DNA of 64,000 bases from contig CAJRBF020000002.1 of assembly GCA_907165275.2 (NCBI GenBank), positions 1,240,001 through 1,304,000 of the forward strand, given 5' to 3'. Source of the DNA: Zygaena filipendulae. Lineage: Eukaryota; Arthropoda; Insecta; Lepidoptera; Zygaenidae. A program made the position numbers and the translations under genes. A model generated the notes under the pieces. It was given only the letters and a program-made list of their open reading frames with translations, did not search any database and was not told the DNA's origin. Each line of letters opens with the position of its first letter. Within the stretch, counting starts at the first letter, position 1. Of the stretch, positions 25,001 to 36,059 are shown piece by piece.

Positions 25001-25650
25001 GGATGTATGGTTTCGTTATGCGATCTTGTATCGATTTTAAGAAACCATCAACCTACTTGTACCTATACAAATCTTTAGTTAGATCTCAGCTTGAATATGC
25101 GGTGCCGATATGGAACCCACTTTATGACAAGTATAGTAATAGTATTGAGATGGTTCAAAAGAAATTTCTAAAATGTGTACAGTTTAGGTGTGCTCGTCGG
25201 CGCTTATCATATCGAGTACTTCTAAGTGAACATCAAATACTTGATCTGAGGTCTCGGCGCATTCAACTTGAAGCTATGTTACTCTATGATCTCTGTCATC
25301 ATCGATTCGATTGTATAGATCTTTCTAATAGGATATATTATTGCGTGCCTTCTAGAGCTGTAATGCGCTCATCACGTGCACATCAATTGTTCCATGCAAA
25401 CATAAGTCGAACCAATGCTGGCATCAGATCACCACTGCATAGGATAACTACCACATACAACTCTAAATTTAATTCGATTGACATATTCGCTTCGAGTGCT
25501 GGTACCTACCGGTCTGAAATTATAAAGGTGCTCAAATGTGCAATAACAGATTGATAGGTATGTACATTACTAAGTCCTCGGCTTTCTTCACTGGTAAGCG
25601 TAACACATGTCAACCCTTATTGTTATTTGGAATAAATTAATTATCATCAT
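22084..25650 (+). mobile_element. Third non-LTR retrotransposon (Jockey/CR1-like), damaged 5' part
   Basis: ORF2 is intact for 961 codons. The upstream region is AT-rich with long T and A runs, and no clear ORF1 is recognised (the 168-codon frame at 22124-22630 has no motif). The element begins directly after the tail of the preceding LINE and ends around 25650 with 'aataaattaattatcatcat'. Boundaries are approximate. Confidence 0.7.
22669..25554 (+). CDS. LINE ORF2: endonuclease and reverse transcriptase
   Basis: The reading frame is coding from about 22613, since the typical APE start 'YYQNCRGLRTK' lies upstream of the first in-frame ATG at 22684. A run of about 12 A residues at 22598-22609 separates it from an ATG in another frame (22565), so the true start may be lost through a homopolymer slip. 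Motifs: EN (IIVLTETWL, VGDFNLPNVEW, DDYHPSFY), RT (NYRPISILSVLSK, DFRKAFDRVDH, GVPQGSILGPLLF, LYADDLKIY near 24708) and the C-terminal region. All appear undamaged. Confidence 0.85.
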   Translation: MHTLYMNVLSNSYDIIVLTETWLHGDIFDSEFMDTRYRVFRKDRDRNASGRRDGGGVLVAVLNSLCIGISEVTLYDLPQQPDSFDGAMLPPIVDCVNLRLHFGDCNYFISAVYIPPNINQHIYETYFSLLQNSLLYSTTKITDYFVVGDFNLPNVEWCDNNYCSKPKITGNISHPSRCLIEFMSIMNCYQVNTLKNKKDGILDLLFTNKNDCTLLSVQDPLVPLDDYHPSFYVMVPVSSRVKQLQCKTHIKYSYKDADYTKIKEEILNIDLIGLFESKSAEDAVSDFYEIIYSIIKKHVPIKVIKASVFPCWFNKNLIYLFKKKRHAWINMKKFSNESNYNIFSEYRKQFKKASKICYKKYLLNVENGIKDNIKYFWTYVYNKKLTTGIPSTMCYNNVTTASPVEICNLFANFFQSVYETSTVPIGYDISDVHIQEIKTPSAILDNILILDTDVEQALKSIDISKGSGTDNIPAIFFKSISDVISEPLCFLMNKCLREGAFPVIWKSARIVPVHKGGSSKNVENYRPISILSVLSKLFERLVHKAIYPYLHSVILAEQHGFTQKRSTVTNLLNYITYLFEGIDCNKQIDSVYTDFRKAFDRVDHKILLEKIAFNGIRGNLWRWFKSYVTNRTQKVVVKGYESYEIVANSGVPQGSILGPLLFVIFINDVNQCFKYCNFILYADDLKIYRVIENPTDHDRFQEDLDRFSVYCAENKLELSLNKCKSITFTKKRNISNYCYSLCGTILDKVNSIRDLGITLDSKLHFDIHIENIINKAYRMYGFVMRSCIDFKKPSTYLYLYKSLVRSQLEYAVPIWNPLYDKYSNSIEMVQKKFLKCVQFRCARRRLSYRVLLSEHQILDLRSRRIQLEAMLLYDLCHHRFDCIDLSNRIYYCVPSRAVMRSSRAHQLFHANISRTNAGIRSPLHRITTTYNSKFNSIDIFASSAGTYRSEIIKVLKCAITD

Positions 25651-26023
25651 AAGTATATTAGGTACATCTTTGTAATATTTGAATTGTATTAGAAAATTTT
25701 ATTCCCCGCATATTCCCGATTGCAGATTTATCTGATCCCAAGGCTATGTTCCGTAGGGCGATCGGTTATGATCGGTTATGTACGAGAGTTTATACCTACT
25801 ACTCTTCATTAATGGCTTTTTAAAGATAATATTGTGGTTTTTGGACCCATGGTGGTTGTAAATTTTGTGAGAGCATTTTGTCCAAGCGAATAATTTAGCA
25901 ACTATGTTCTTATATGATATATACACATAGCTCCACTTGTATGAATATTATTTATAATACTGAGACCATCAAAGTAGGGTTAGCAATTATTTAGTTCCTA
26001 AAATGTTCATTTATGTTATACAA
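25651..26023. other. Short intergenic stretch, nothing recognised
   Basis: No supported gene; AT-rich single-copy-looking sequence between the LINE end and the P-like transposon. Confidence 0.4.
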
Positions 26024-26471
26024 CATTGTTACTCAGACGAAATAAAAACTCAAGACGGAGCGCTGTGAACAAAGAAGTGAAGCCGTAAAACTACGCCTCG
26101 GCGTGTACATGCACAGTTACACGCACACACATATAACGAAACTACGCCTTACCTTGTCAGTCAAGCAATTCCGACGCGCGGAGTGTCACGCTGTAATAAT
26201 TTCTATTTTTTTAAGAAAAAATGCCGAATTTTGTAGTGAGGGGGTGTAAAAACCAATCTTCGAAAATTATAAAGCAGGATAGAACCATATTTTTAATAAA
26301 ATATCAATTTTATTAATTTATGACAACTTGGAACACAAAACCTCGACAACTTTCAAACTTTCATAAGTGTTGCTACTAGTGAGCGTCACAATAGTCCCCG
26401 TTTTTTGGGTAAGTTAATGTGACCTAGAACGTAATGTAACACGTTCATTTACCCATTTCGATTTTAACTTT

Positions 26472-26530
26472 TTAACCGACTTCCAAAAAGTAGGTGGTTA
26501 TGCATTCGATTGTATGTATGTTTTTTTTTT
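26472..26530 (+). repeat. 'ttaaccgacttccaaaaag' dispersed repeat end
   Basis: The same 20-bp motif occurs near 10070, 27080 and, reversed, 27445. It marks the terminus of a very common lepidopteran-type repeat. Following it is 'gacggttggacc', read in both orientations (26545 and 26567), a small inverted pair. Confidence 0.5.
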
Positions 26531-27076
26531 TTTATGTAGGTCCAACCGTCACCGATTACTCGAAGACGGTTGGACCAATTTCGAAAATTCTTTTTTTGTT
26601 TGAAAGGGTTTACTCTCAATTAGGTCCCATTGCCACCAAATCGGGATCTGATGATGTGATCTTGGAGAAATCGAGGGAACTCTTCAAAAATAATAAGCAC
26701 ACCTATACCGATTTGAGTATTTTTTATAGTAAATCGTTCATTTGCTTTCGGAAAGCAAAATTTGAAGAAGTGGAACTGATGATGAAGACCACAGATGATC
26801 ATCGGAACTACTCAATAATAGGTATTTCACGACTTCCGATTCGTTAACTTTAAATGGTTCCTAAACAATTTATGCTCGTCACAACTCACAACGTATATGG
26901 CAAAGTGAAACTGAGTGTGATGTACCAGGAGAACTCCTCAAAAATTAACGTCCCTGCATCGAGAAGAGCAGTATTTTGTAAAAGATGATGAGTAGTTAAC
27001 TTCAGGCTATTGTTACTTAGATACATTACAAACCGTCTCACTTAAAAGCAAGAAATTAACAATTTTTTACCAAAAA

Positions 27077-27450
27077 AATTAAAACCGACTTCCAAAAAAC
27101 ACAAAACTAAAAAGCTTAAAATATCAAAATACCGATTTAATCCAACAGACAATAATACACGTAATAGGTAACTACTATTATTGGTTTGTGCTACCACTTT
27201 TCGATATAAAGTCGGTGACAAGCCAAGTATGGAGTAAGTAGATAGATGAGCTAACTCGCCATGAGCTCGTCGTGAACTGAACAACCCAAGTGGGCAGACG
27301 TAAGCGGGCTTGGCACCGAATTCAAATCGAAAAGTGGTAGCACAAACCAATAATAGTAGGTATTACGTGTATTATTTTCTGTTGGATTAAATCGGTATTT
27401 TGTTATTTTTAGCTTTTTAGTTTTGTGTTTTTTGGAAGTCGGTTTTAATT
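27077..27450. mobile_element. Foldback/MITE with ~125-bp arms nested in the P-like element
   Basis: The segment 27077-27205 (starting aattaaaaccgacttcc) is the reverse complement of 27327-27450, with about 120 bp between the arms. The arms are nearly identical, so hairpin formation and recent origin are likely. The 102-codon minus-strand frame inside it is not considered a gene. Confidence 0.78.
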
Positions 27451-27789
27451 ATTTTGTAAAAAAAATTAATATTCATAAAATTAATGTAAGTGTAAATAGG
27501 CGTTAATTTTTATTTTCCATGTTTTATCATAACTTCGAAACCTATATTTTTAAGGTTCTCGAATATACAGCCGAGGTATACAACTTAAAAAAATACTAAC
27601 TTATCTATGTATTTACTTATCCATTCATCTTTCTAGAACTTAACAATTTTGGGTAATAAGTTTTCACTGCACGGCAACACTCACTAAATGCCCACATGTT
27701 TACGAAACCGGCTTCACTTTGTTGTTGACAGCGCTCCGTCTTGAGTTTTTATTTCGTCTGAGCATTGTTAACCTGTCTGTGGTCCTATT

Positions 27790-28050
27790 GATAATAAATA
27801 AAAAAAAAAAAAAAAAAGTAATAAATGGAATAATTAAATGGATCTCTGGTATAAATGAATAAATTGGACTAAATGAATAAAATATTGGTAAAAATGGAAT
27901 TACTTGAATAATTAGATAAATTGGATAAAAAAAAAATGGTTGAAAATAAAATGGTTATAAATAATGGAATAATAATGAATGGTTATAAATTATGGTTGAA
28001 AATAATGGAGATAAAGAGTGTGAAATAAATTTATTTATTTATATATTTAT
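27790..28050. repeat. Low-complexity A-rich and 'aatgaataaattgga'-like sequence
   Basis: A 17-base A run is followed by about 220 bp of irregular repeats of ATGAATAAA/TGGAATAA words. No gene. Confidence 0.7.
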
Positions 28051-28061
28051 TTATTGATTAC

Positions 28062-28352
28062 TAGCTGTGCCCCGCGATTTTGCTCGCGTGGATTTCGGAG
28101 TTCTCGCAGGAACTAATTTTTGGAAATAAATGTAGCCAAGTTACTCCTTATAACATCAGCTAGGAAGCTGTGAAGGGTGGATGTTTTATGGGTGTTGTCA
28201 TAATAACTGTAATTATGTTGACGTCAAAGAGTCATATTATGGACCAAATTTGAATAAATGATTTGACTTTGACGATTTGCCAGTGAAAGTCCAGTTAAAA
28301 TCGATCCAGCCGTTTTAGAGATTACCCGGAACAGACAGACATATAAGTAGGT
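28062..28352 (+). mobile_element. SINE/RTE-type repeat ('ctagctgtgccccgcg')
   Basis: It starts with ctagctgtgccccgcg and ends with 'gatccagccgttttagagat' plus 'acagacagacata'. This boundary pattern belongs to a widespread family of arthropod RTE-related short elements whose head is homologous to many introns. About 290 bp, no ORF. Confidence 0.55.
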
Positions 28353-29053
28353 GCCATATTATAATTATACTTATTTTCATATTATGCATTTATTAAAAAG
28401 CTGTTAATTTTGAGTTACAAACAGACACATAAATTTTATTTATAATTATGTATTGTATTTTTATATTTTATTTTGTTTAGTATATTTTCCAGTCTGGGCG
28501 TTAATATATAATATACTATATCTATAGTGTAATATGGACATATGTAATAATATGTAGTAAGTACCTATAGATATACCAAGTTTGCTTGGTTGCCATGACA
28601 CAAGCTTATAGCTTAGTGTGGGGTCAAGACGCTTATCTGTGTGTTGTGAAGTGGATTATTATTATTATGGGAATTTGGATTTTTGAATTCTTCTCAGCTA
28701 GACCGGTATTAATTGGCAACCACGGGCCAAAGCCAAGTGGAGGTTAGTTTAAGTGGAAGTATTAAGAGTTGTGTGGTCATCAGTTTGGAGGAGTTTGCGG
28801 ACGATTCGACATGTATTTAGTATTACCGCCTTCTGCATAATAATGTAAGTGTACCTAGGTAATTGGAGGGTAGCGAAGGGTTGATGCCAAGGGATTTCAG
28901 ATGGTGGTAGTACAACAGGGATGAAGGTAAAATTCTGTAATTTCCACATTTTTTGCTATTTCGTTTTGAGGTCAGTATATTTTGTAAGCTTTCAGATATT
29001 GTGCTCTACAGCCTGTGGGTTGAATTCCCTAGAACGCTGTCAGGTATGTATTT

Positions 29054-29724
29054 TTAATAAGAAATTGGTTCATTCGTCCTCAGTTTAGATTTGCTTGCAA
29101 GTTTCTGATGAATAATCTTAGCAACCTGGTCGTAGCGGTGTTTATAATCTTTTTGTACTATTGACTTGCAGACACTTATGAGATGCTGTATCGTTTCCGG
29201 GGCACCGTTACATTTTCTGCAGCTGTCATTTGATATATTATGGACTTTTAGTATATGCTTTTGGTAGTTTCGTGTTTCGATGACTTGGTCTTGAATGGCA
29301 AGCATAAATCCTTCTGTTTCGGGAAACAGTTCACCCCAAGTAAGCCAGGCATTGGATGCTTCTTTATCGACGTTAGACTTGCACAAATTTTGCCGGTGTT
29401 GTCTATGCATACCCTTTTGAGTCCACTCTTGTATTTTTAGTTGTCGATCTGTTATTGTTTAGATTGATTGAAGCCCAAGTACTTGTCTCTTTTTCATTAA
29501 GCGAAGGTATCTGTTGGCCAGTCTGCATCTGAAAGGTAATATGACCCGACGTTTTTCCTTTGAAAAAGTTTCCGTAAGATCAGCCAAATAACATAGGTCT
29601 TTCGTGGTGGCGTACAATTTAATATCATCCATGTAGAGCAAATGGTTGTCCATTTGCTCCAGCTTTCATGGTCATCAGCTGGTTCATTACTTCCTGCAGC
29701 ATAGTATTTTGAGAGATTTCCCAT
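29054..29724 (-). pseudogene. Reverse transcriptase relic, R4/Dong-like C-terminal part
   Basis: Several minus-strand frames (29497-29724, 29459-29653, 29054-29410) read as consecutive pieces of one protein broken by frameshifts: an RT catalytic 'LYMDDIKLYA' segment, then 'ETEGFMLAIQDQVIETRNY', then a C-terminal 'CRKCNGAPETIQHLISVC' zinc-binding pattern with a downstream His. This order is typical of non-LTR elements with a C-terminal restriction-like endonuclease. It is clearly dead. Confidence 0.6.
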
Positions 29725-29839
29725 TTTCGTTGAATTTAAAATAGGATAGAATACTCTTTATTGTGTACAAGAATAATTTTAGTGTGGTAACAAAAAAAAA
29801 ATTATAAATAAAGGCATACAAAAGGCTATCTTATCGCTT

Positions 29840-30560
29840 TACTAGCGATCTTTTCCAGACAACCTTTGGGTGGACAGGACAAAAACAGTAAATTTATATG
29901 TTGATTTGGTATATTATATGTATAGGTGAAACGAATCATAAAATAATATAGAAGAGACACATAGAAAAGACATACACAAAAAATGGATATACATAGATAC
30001 ACGCATATTAAATATACACATAGAAAATATATACGTACAATATTTATGGGTATAAATACTAATTTTATAAATGCGTTTAAACACAGATGCATACTATAAA
30101 TAATAAGGTCACACACACACACACACAGCGAGTCACGATCCATGAGTGAGGTAGAAAGTCTTCACCAGGCTCTTAAAGGGGCAGGAATCATAAGAAGTAA
30201 GTTTTGGGATGATCGAACAGGCAGGTTATGGGAAGAAGATTGAAATACGAAGAGGTCTTTTAGGTAGTTGGGGGAAGGTGGATTGAACAGTATGCTATAT
30301 AGAAGGAAGAGGACATGCGCATTCCGGCGAAGGCAAATCGGAAGCCACTTGAGCTTGGTACGAAATTCGGAGACATGGTCATATTTGCGTAGACCAAATA
30401 TGAACCGGATACATAGATTCTGGAGGCGCTCAAGTTTATTTAGCTGCTCCTCGCTAATGTCAGTAAAGCAGGTATCGGCATAGTCGATCATTGGTAAAAG
30501 GAGTGATTGTGCTAACGCAACTTTAGTAGCAGTTGGAACTTGGAAGAAAATTACGTAATC
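29840..30560 (-). pseudogene. 3' fragment of the LINE family found at 18.4-22.1 kb
   Basis: The 109-codon minus frame 30162-30491 aligns with the last ~110 codons of the ORF2 at 21280-21600 (shared 'LNKLERLQN', 'CIRFIFGLRKYDH', 'TKLKWLPI'). The match continues to about 30560 in another frame. Its 3' UTR includes an (ac)n run near 30110. 5'-truncated, inactive. Confidence 0.75.
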
Positions 30561-30822
30561 GTCTAAGCGAGTCCGCAGATAAAATATTTGATAAATGGTT
30601 CAATGCTAAATATTATTATTAATATTATTGGTTATTAAGGAATAAAATAAAATCTTACTATGGATAATGGATAGAAGTTAAGTGGAAGTTGGTGGAACTT
30701 AGTAACATGGATTGGATAAAAAAAGAATCATGGTTTGAATTTGTGTTACATTTAGATAAAGTGAAATTACTTTTACAAAACCTTTTTACTTTGCAGGGTC
30801 GCAAAGATGTCAGGATGGGCGA

Positions 30823-31447
30823 GTGTGAATAGTGATTTAGGTATTCTGTACTAATATATTAAAATTGATTAATATTATTATGATTCTTATGCTATGTATT
30901 GTGATTCTTAATTTAAATAATTATACCAATGCTTATTAAAGTGATTTAAATTGCATTTCCATGGCCAATTCATATTTAATAACTGGCAACATTGTGAATT
31001 CATAGACTGTAGAGTAAATAAAATGTTATTTGAGATAGCGGGAAAAACGCGCGGGAGAACATGTTTACATAATGGCAGCAACAAAGGATCGGGTCAGTGG
31101 TGCTGGTGATTTCCTAGATGGAAGACATCATAACATCGAAAGTTAAGTATTGGCAGACAGTTTTGGCTCTATTTAATGCTTGTAATAATAATTGTGATTA
31201 CTGTATTGTTCTCATAAAATATACTGTTCAAGCTTAACTTTAGCTTCAGAGATTTGATTACTTTGTGCGTAACATGTTTTGAGATTCCTATTGCTTATCT
31301 ATACTGGCTTTGATTATTATAGAATTTGATACAAATTATATCAAAGAGTTTTTATAATAATTGGTAATACAGACACAAAGGAATAGTTTGTTAAAATCAG
31401 GTTGTTTTATTTACTAGGTATCCTTACTAATGCTAATAATTTAACAT
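30823..31447 (+). repeat. Third copy of the 626-bp dispersed repeat
   Basis: Matches 744-1369 almost base for base; flanks on both sides differ, which defines the ends. It shows a few substitutions and single-base gaps, so it is older than the two palindrome copies. Confidence 0.8.
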
Positions 31448-33032
31448 CTGTCAATGATGGTGCTTTTAATCCTACAGAAGGAATTACAGTCTTTTTGAGA
31501 CGGCTGCCTTTTTTAATTTAATCCGTTTTCAAAAAATGGTCACCACATACATGACGTAGGCGACACATCACACAACTTTTCAATGGGAAGGTGTACTAAG
31601 TCCTCATTTCCAAACATTTTTCCCATATTTTACATCTGTAAAGTAAAACAGGAGATTTAATTATAAATACCTATCTACATTAATTTTTAATTTTTTGGGT
31701 CATGATTTGCGAACTGCTAGCGGATTTTGATTTCATTGTACGGGGTTCACAATAAGATTTACGTTATAATAATAATAATGCAACCAATAGCTAAATAATA
31801 AAGATATAGAGAATATACAAATTTTGCGTATCAACAATGTATCTTATAAAGAAAAGTCAGAGCTTATCTTACCGACTCTCATTTGATGGAAAGTTTGCGA
31901 AAAAACCTCTTTCTTTTCCGCACACGCCACAAATTTCACAAAATCTTGCTTTAGGATAAATTTAATCAAAATATTATATTTTTCAATTAGAAAAATATTT
32001 TTATTTTAAGGGTAGAAGTTGAAATGTCACTTACCATTTACTTGTTTGATGTTGGTACTTAGTTAGTGCCTCTATTCAAAGACAATTTTAGTAGTGGTTA
32101 AATACTCTTTGGACATTTTTTCAGAATAATTGAATTATGTTGGCTAAAGAACGTAGGCATCCCATACAATTTTCATTTGTATGGGAGTTTCGAGAGACTG
32201 CATACGATGCAATACCAACGACGTCTTCCTCATAAGATAGTAGGTCCACAACTGACGTGTGCCCTTCGCCTTGGCGGACAGGTCACACATATCAGAAACT
32301 AGGAGGTAGTTGCATAAAAAATGAGTGAATTTTATTTCTACCCACGTATACAACGGCAAGATCGCACATACCCCACTATGCGAATTTTCAAAGTCGATGA
32401 AATACCAAAAATTTAAAAAATATATATGTCGCGTCAAACACACGTTTACTTAGGTAACCTCGGGTGCGCGGAGGGGGTAGGTATCGGCGATGACGTAATA
32501 AAATTTTGGCGTTTTTTCGCTTCTCTGCGGTCGGAATCGGGCGCGGAGGGTGTCGATCGACGCGGGGGATGTTATTCTAGGTATTTTATAAGAAAAACTT
32601 TGCGGGAAAACTTCCCGAAAACGTTAAATTTGAAGAAAAGTAAAATTTTTTGCAAAAATTCTCAGAATTTTGGATAATTCCTGCGCCGAAACGGCCAGGA
32701 AGGGTGTCAAAAACGAAGAGGGCGTTAAATAACGCCGGACCAGCAACGAAACACTTATAGAAAACAACCGAATAGCTTAAAAAACGAAATTTATAACTCA
32801 GTTACTATGCGAATTTTCAAAGTCGATGAAATACCAAAAATTACCAAAATTTAAAAAAATAAATATGCGGAAATAACTTTAGGGGTTGCGGACAGACAAA
32901 ACACAGCGAAAACCAGTTCGAAAACGCCAAAACAGCGACGTTATAGTTTGTTATTATATTGATATTAATATCGTATGTCGCGTCAAACACACGTTTACTT
33001 AGGTAACCTCAGGTGCGCGGAGGGGGACTGCG
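31448..33032. other. Unannotated region with short duplicated blocks
   Basis: Two blocks are duplicated: 'actatgcgaattttcaaagt' followed by 'cgatgaaataccaaaaat' (about 32379 and 32803), and 'atgtcgcgtcaaacacacgt' followed by 'ttacttaggtaacctc' (about 32426 and 32974). They occur in the same order, implying an imperfect ~0.5-kb direct duplication. The 83-codon frame at 32426 spans one block and has no domain. No gene is supported. Confidence 0.5.
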
Positions 33033-33151
33033 GACTTCGTTCTTTCGCAATGAGCGAGCTCGTGCTCGCTCGCGAAATCACTCCGATGGTCCAGACCATA
33101 CAATATATACCAATCAAAATGATTCACTTGTCGGATCGATCATTTATTTGA
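33033..33151 (+). repeat. Detached copy of the Polinton upstream foldback
   Basis: It matches 56138-56253, including the large palindrome, but its core reads ctcgtg instead of cacgtg, so the perfect symmetry is lost, and the left arm is missing. No Polinton gene is nearby, which suggests this block can move or be copied on its own. Confidence 0.75.
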
Positions 33152-33548
33152 TCAACCATGCAACAAAACAACGAATGTAGTTCTTTCGCCAGGAGCGGTG
33201 AAAACAATAATTATTATAATATACTGATTTAAAAAATGTATCTGTCATATGGATCATGCAAAGATTCACATGTTGATCGTACAACAAAAAACAAACAATA
33301 ATAACCCGTTTGCATGTTTAGTTACCAAATTATGAATAAATAAAAACATACCTGAACTATCTGCCTGTACCGCGGAACCATCATGTGAACTATTAAGTAT
33401 TTTCATCACACACAAGCACATACAAGTTATAGGTACGTAAAAACTTTGAATTTAATAATTGAATTAAACTTATGTTAGAAACTATTATGTTCACTATATT
33501 GTCAGGTGTCTCTCCACAGTTAATGTTGAAGCATATATTTAAACTCAG

Positions 33549-33700
33549 TACCAGATTGGCTCAACGATCTTCAAAGTTTCAGATTTTCAGGCTAGATTGC
33601 TCAAGTCGTCGCCGAATCAAATTCGGCACCAGATTGGCTCAACGATCTTCTGTGAATCAGAAACTAGGGCTAGATTGCTCAAGTCGTCACTGAGTTATAA
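33549..33700 (+). repeat. Two 79-bp tandem units
   Basis: The word 'accagattggctcaacgatc' recurs at 33549 and 33628, and 'ctagattgctcaagtcgtc' at 33591 and 33670. A degenerate third start lies near 33720. Non-coding. Confidence 0.7.
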
Positions 33701-33997
33701 ATAAAGCACATATTTTGTGATCAGATTGACTCGAGGACACCATAACTTTACGCAGTGAACACAAAGATTCTAAGCACTCGCAATGTCTAAATCGCAACAG
33801 CAGAGACTACTGTACTGTATGTTTCCCTTCGCTTCGCTTACTACTTATCTTTATTTTTTTACTTACCTTTGACATTCGGTACGGTTAGCAAATATGTAAT
33901 AACCACACATGTTTCTGTTTAAATAGTTCATGTATGTCTTTATTACGTTGCATTAATAAACATACAGTTAATCTGAGAATTTAACGCAAAACATAAA

Positions 33998-34180
33998 TTA
34001 TATTTCATCGCTTCATTCTTCGATATAATAATTAACTAGGTAGTTTCTTTAACTTGCTAGGCAACGTCGCACGGTTTTTAGAGGAAAAAATAATGTTTTT
34101 TGATTTAAAAGTACTTCTATTGACTTTGGTAGTGTTTACTCCCTACCTGGCGCTACCCGCCATATTTAGCCCTCATTCCT
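33998..34180 (+). repeat. DIRS left inverted terminal repeat
   Basis: Reverse complement of 38424-38603 over most of its length; the outermost ~30 bp differ between the two ends, as expected in DIRS elements, and are represented in the internal complementary region. Confidence 0.88.
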
Positions 34181-34212
34181 TTTTCGTGCGTGGCAACGAG
34201 CACACCTCTGCA

Positions 34213-36009
34213 ATGCCGAAACCAAAGCGAACTAAACAAGAAAAAATTGAACGTTATAAAAGAAAACTTCAAGATCTGGAAAAAACAGATCTTAGAGCAG
34301 AAGTTAAAAATAAACGCCGTCGTCAAAGACTCATATCATCTGAGCAATCAGACGTCGATCAAGGTAAGATACAAAAAGTTTATTGTAACTAGTTAATTGC
34401 CGCTGTATAAAATTAAATATTTAATTTCAAATATCTTCTACATATTAACTTACTTTCACAAAGAAAGCAAAGTTATTTTTTATCAATCAGTTAGGTAATT
34501 TATATCAATGGTATATTTTTATAAAATATTAATCTACCCTACAAAAAAAAAAAAAAAAAAAAAAAAACAAAATAGAAAACTCTTTGTCGGAGTTAACTGC
34601 GAGTTAACTACGATTATGAAGTCAACTGCGAGTTGATTTCAAATTGAATAACAGATTTTGTTCAGAGTACCTACATGTTACGATTACACAGCAATTAACT
34701 GCGAGTTAATTGTAAGATTAAAGTCAACTGCGAGTTGATTTCAAATTGAAAAACATTTGTCAGAGTACCGACATGTTACAATTACACAATAATTAACTGC
34801 GAGTTAATTATTGTGAGATTGAAATCAACTGCGAGTTGTTTTTCGATCAAAACTAATTTATATAAATGATAAGTAATACCATTGCATCATTAAAATCGAA
34901 ATTAACTACGAGTTAATTTCGATAAAGAAATCAACTGCGAGTTGATCTGAATTTTTATTTTTTTTTTTATTTTTTACCAGTAGGTACGATGCGATCCTAA
35001 CAAAGATGTTATTTTGGTTTTAGATGACAGTCACCTACAAAACGAAGTTATAACTCCGCCGCTGATTGACATAGATTAATTAGCAGCACACGAAATTTTA
35101 CACGATCCCGTGGTAGAAACACAACCAGATGATAATCCTGATCCGATCTCGGAGGCGACACCCGAGTTGGTGGCTCCAGCTCTTAACCAACCTGCGCAAG
35201 CTGCTGATGTGGAGTCATCTTTAGACCCTTCACTTCTTGCTGCTCTAGGAGAATCTACCTCCGACACGCCTGAATTTGGACCAAGTGTTCACGATAGCTT
35301 AGCCAACATATGGCTGCCTCTCCTAAAAAGAGGAATGACAAAAGAAAATAAGGAGAAACTCCTCAAAGAATATTTAATACCCAGCAATTGTAAATTGCTA
35401 CAAGCGCCAAAATTGAACGCAGAGATTTTAGCCGCCGTGTCAGAAGTAGTTCGCGGACGTAATAAAAAATATGTCAACGTGCAACAACAACTGGGCCAAG
35501 GAATCTCGGCTATTAATCGGGCAATGGATATATTATTAAAAAGTGACAACAAGACTGAAGCACTCAGATATTTGAGCGATGGGTGTCGTATTCTGTGCGA
35601 TTTACACCACTTCTTTACCAAAGACAGAACTAAGCTAATCACACCAAGCCTAGATAAAAACTTTCTCCAGGTCATTGAAGATGCTGAACGGGATGAATAT
35701 CTATTCAGTAATGCTTTACCTGAAAAGATTAAGGCTAGTAAGGCTATTGAAAAACAAGGTAATCAAATAAAGAAAACCTTTAACTCAACAAAGCCTAACA
35801 CCCCGAGCACGACGAGCATTCGGGCTTACACACCACAGGAAAACTGGTCCGGCCCTCCTCGTTACTCGTCGAACAGGGGGGGGCGGGGAGGAAATCGGAG
35901 GACGAATCCTCCGACGACGCGGCGTCCGTACATCAACACCACCGCCGCTCCGACGACTCGAGCGCCGCCAGCGCACCACAAACCACGTGCACCAGCACAT
36001 CAACATTAG
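34213..36009 (+). pseudogene. DIRS gag-like protein, spliced, one in-frame stop
   Basis: Exon 1 (34213-34363) encodes a Lys/Arg-rich N-terminus and ends at a good donor (caag|gtaaga). The acceptor is ttttag at 35021-35023. Exon 2 continues in phase but meets TAA at 35077-35079; the same frame is then open to 36009 (300 more codons). The exon 2 product has an acidic Pro-rich start, a helical core (about 35280-35760) and an Arg/Gly/Pro-rich tail that could bind nucleic acid. The single stop may be a mutation or a readthrough site; mutation is simpler. The intron is 660 bp. Confidence 0.68.
34590..34945 (+). repeat. Palindromic array in the DIRS gag intron (ttaactgcgagttaa / tcaactgcgagttga)
   Basis: Four irregular ~100-bp units each pair one TTAACTgcgAGTTAA-type dyad with one TCAACTgcgAGTTGA-type dyad, at about 34595/34629, 34693/34726, 34793/34824 and 34901/34932. 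The gcg (or acg) centre is constant. Each dyad is a six-base stem with a three-base loop. Confidence 0.8.
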
Positions 36010-36059
36010 CACAGGTACACGCTAGCCGTCTTACACATTTCTAAAATCTTTTTAATCCC

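Larger units (their letters stand above)
26032..27762 (+). mobile_element. P-element-like DNA transposon, internally deleted, with THAP start
   Basis: Inverted termini of about 35 bp (26032-26066 and 27728-27762, beginning CTCAGACGAAAT) are flanked by a perfect 8-bp duplication, cattgtta (26024-26031 and 27763-27770). Eight-bp duplications are typical of P and hAT elements. Just inside, at 26221, an ATG opens a short frame with the N-terminal pattern of a THAP zinc finger (MPNFVVRGCKN), the DNA-binding domain of P transposases, but it stops after about 31 codons. The remainder is non-coding and carries another foldback repeat, so this is a non-autonomous derivative. Confidence 0.8.

Noticed and set aside
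32426..32677. 83-codon ORF starting in a duplicated block
   Set aside because: Only the first ~50 bp is duplicated; no domain or splice signals.
35077..35079. In-frame TAA of DIRS gag as a readthrough site
   Set aside because: No readthrough context is seen and the element's RT is already decayed, so an ordinary nonsense mutation is more likely.
35785..36012. Minus-strand ORFs opposite DIRS gag and Gypsy gag (also 48926-49393, 51387-51629)
   Set aside because: Shadows of GC-rich coding sequence on the other strand.
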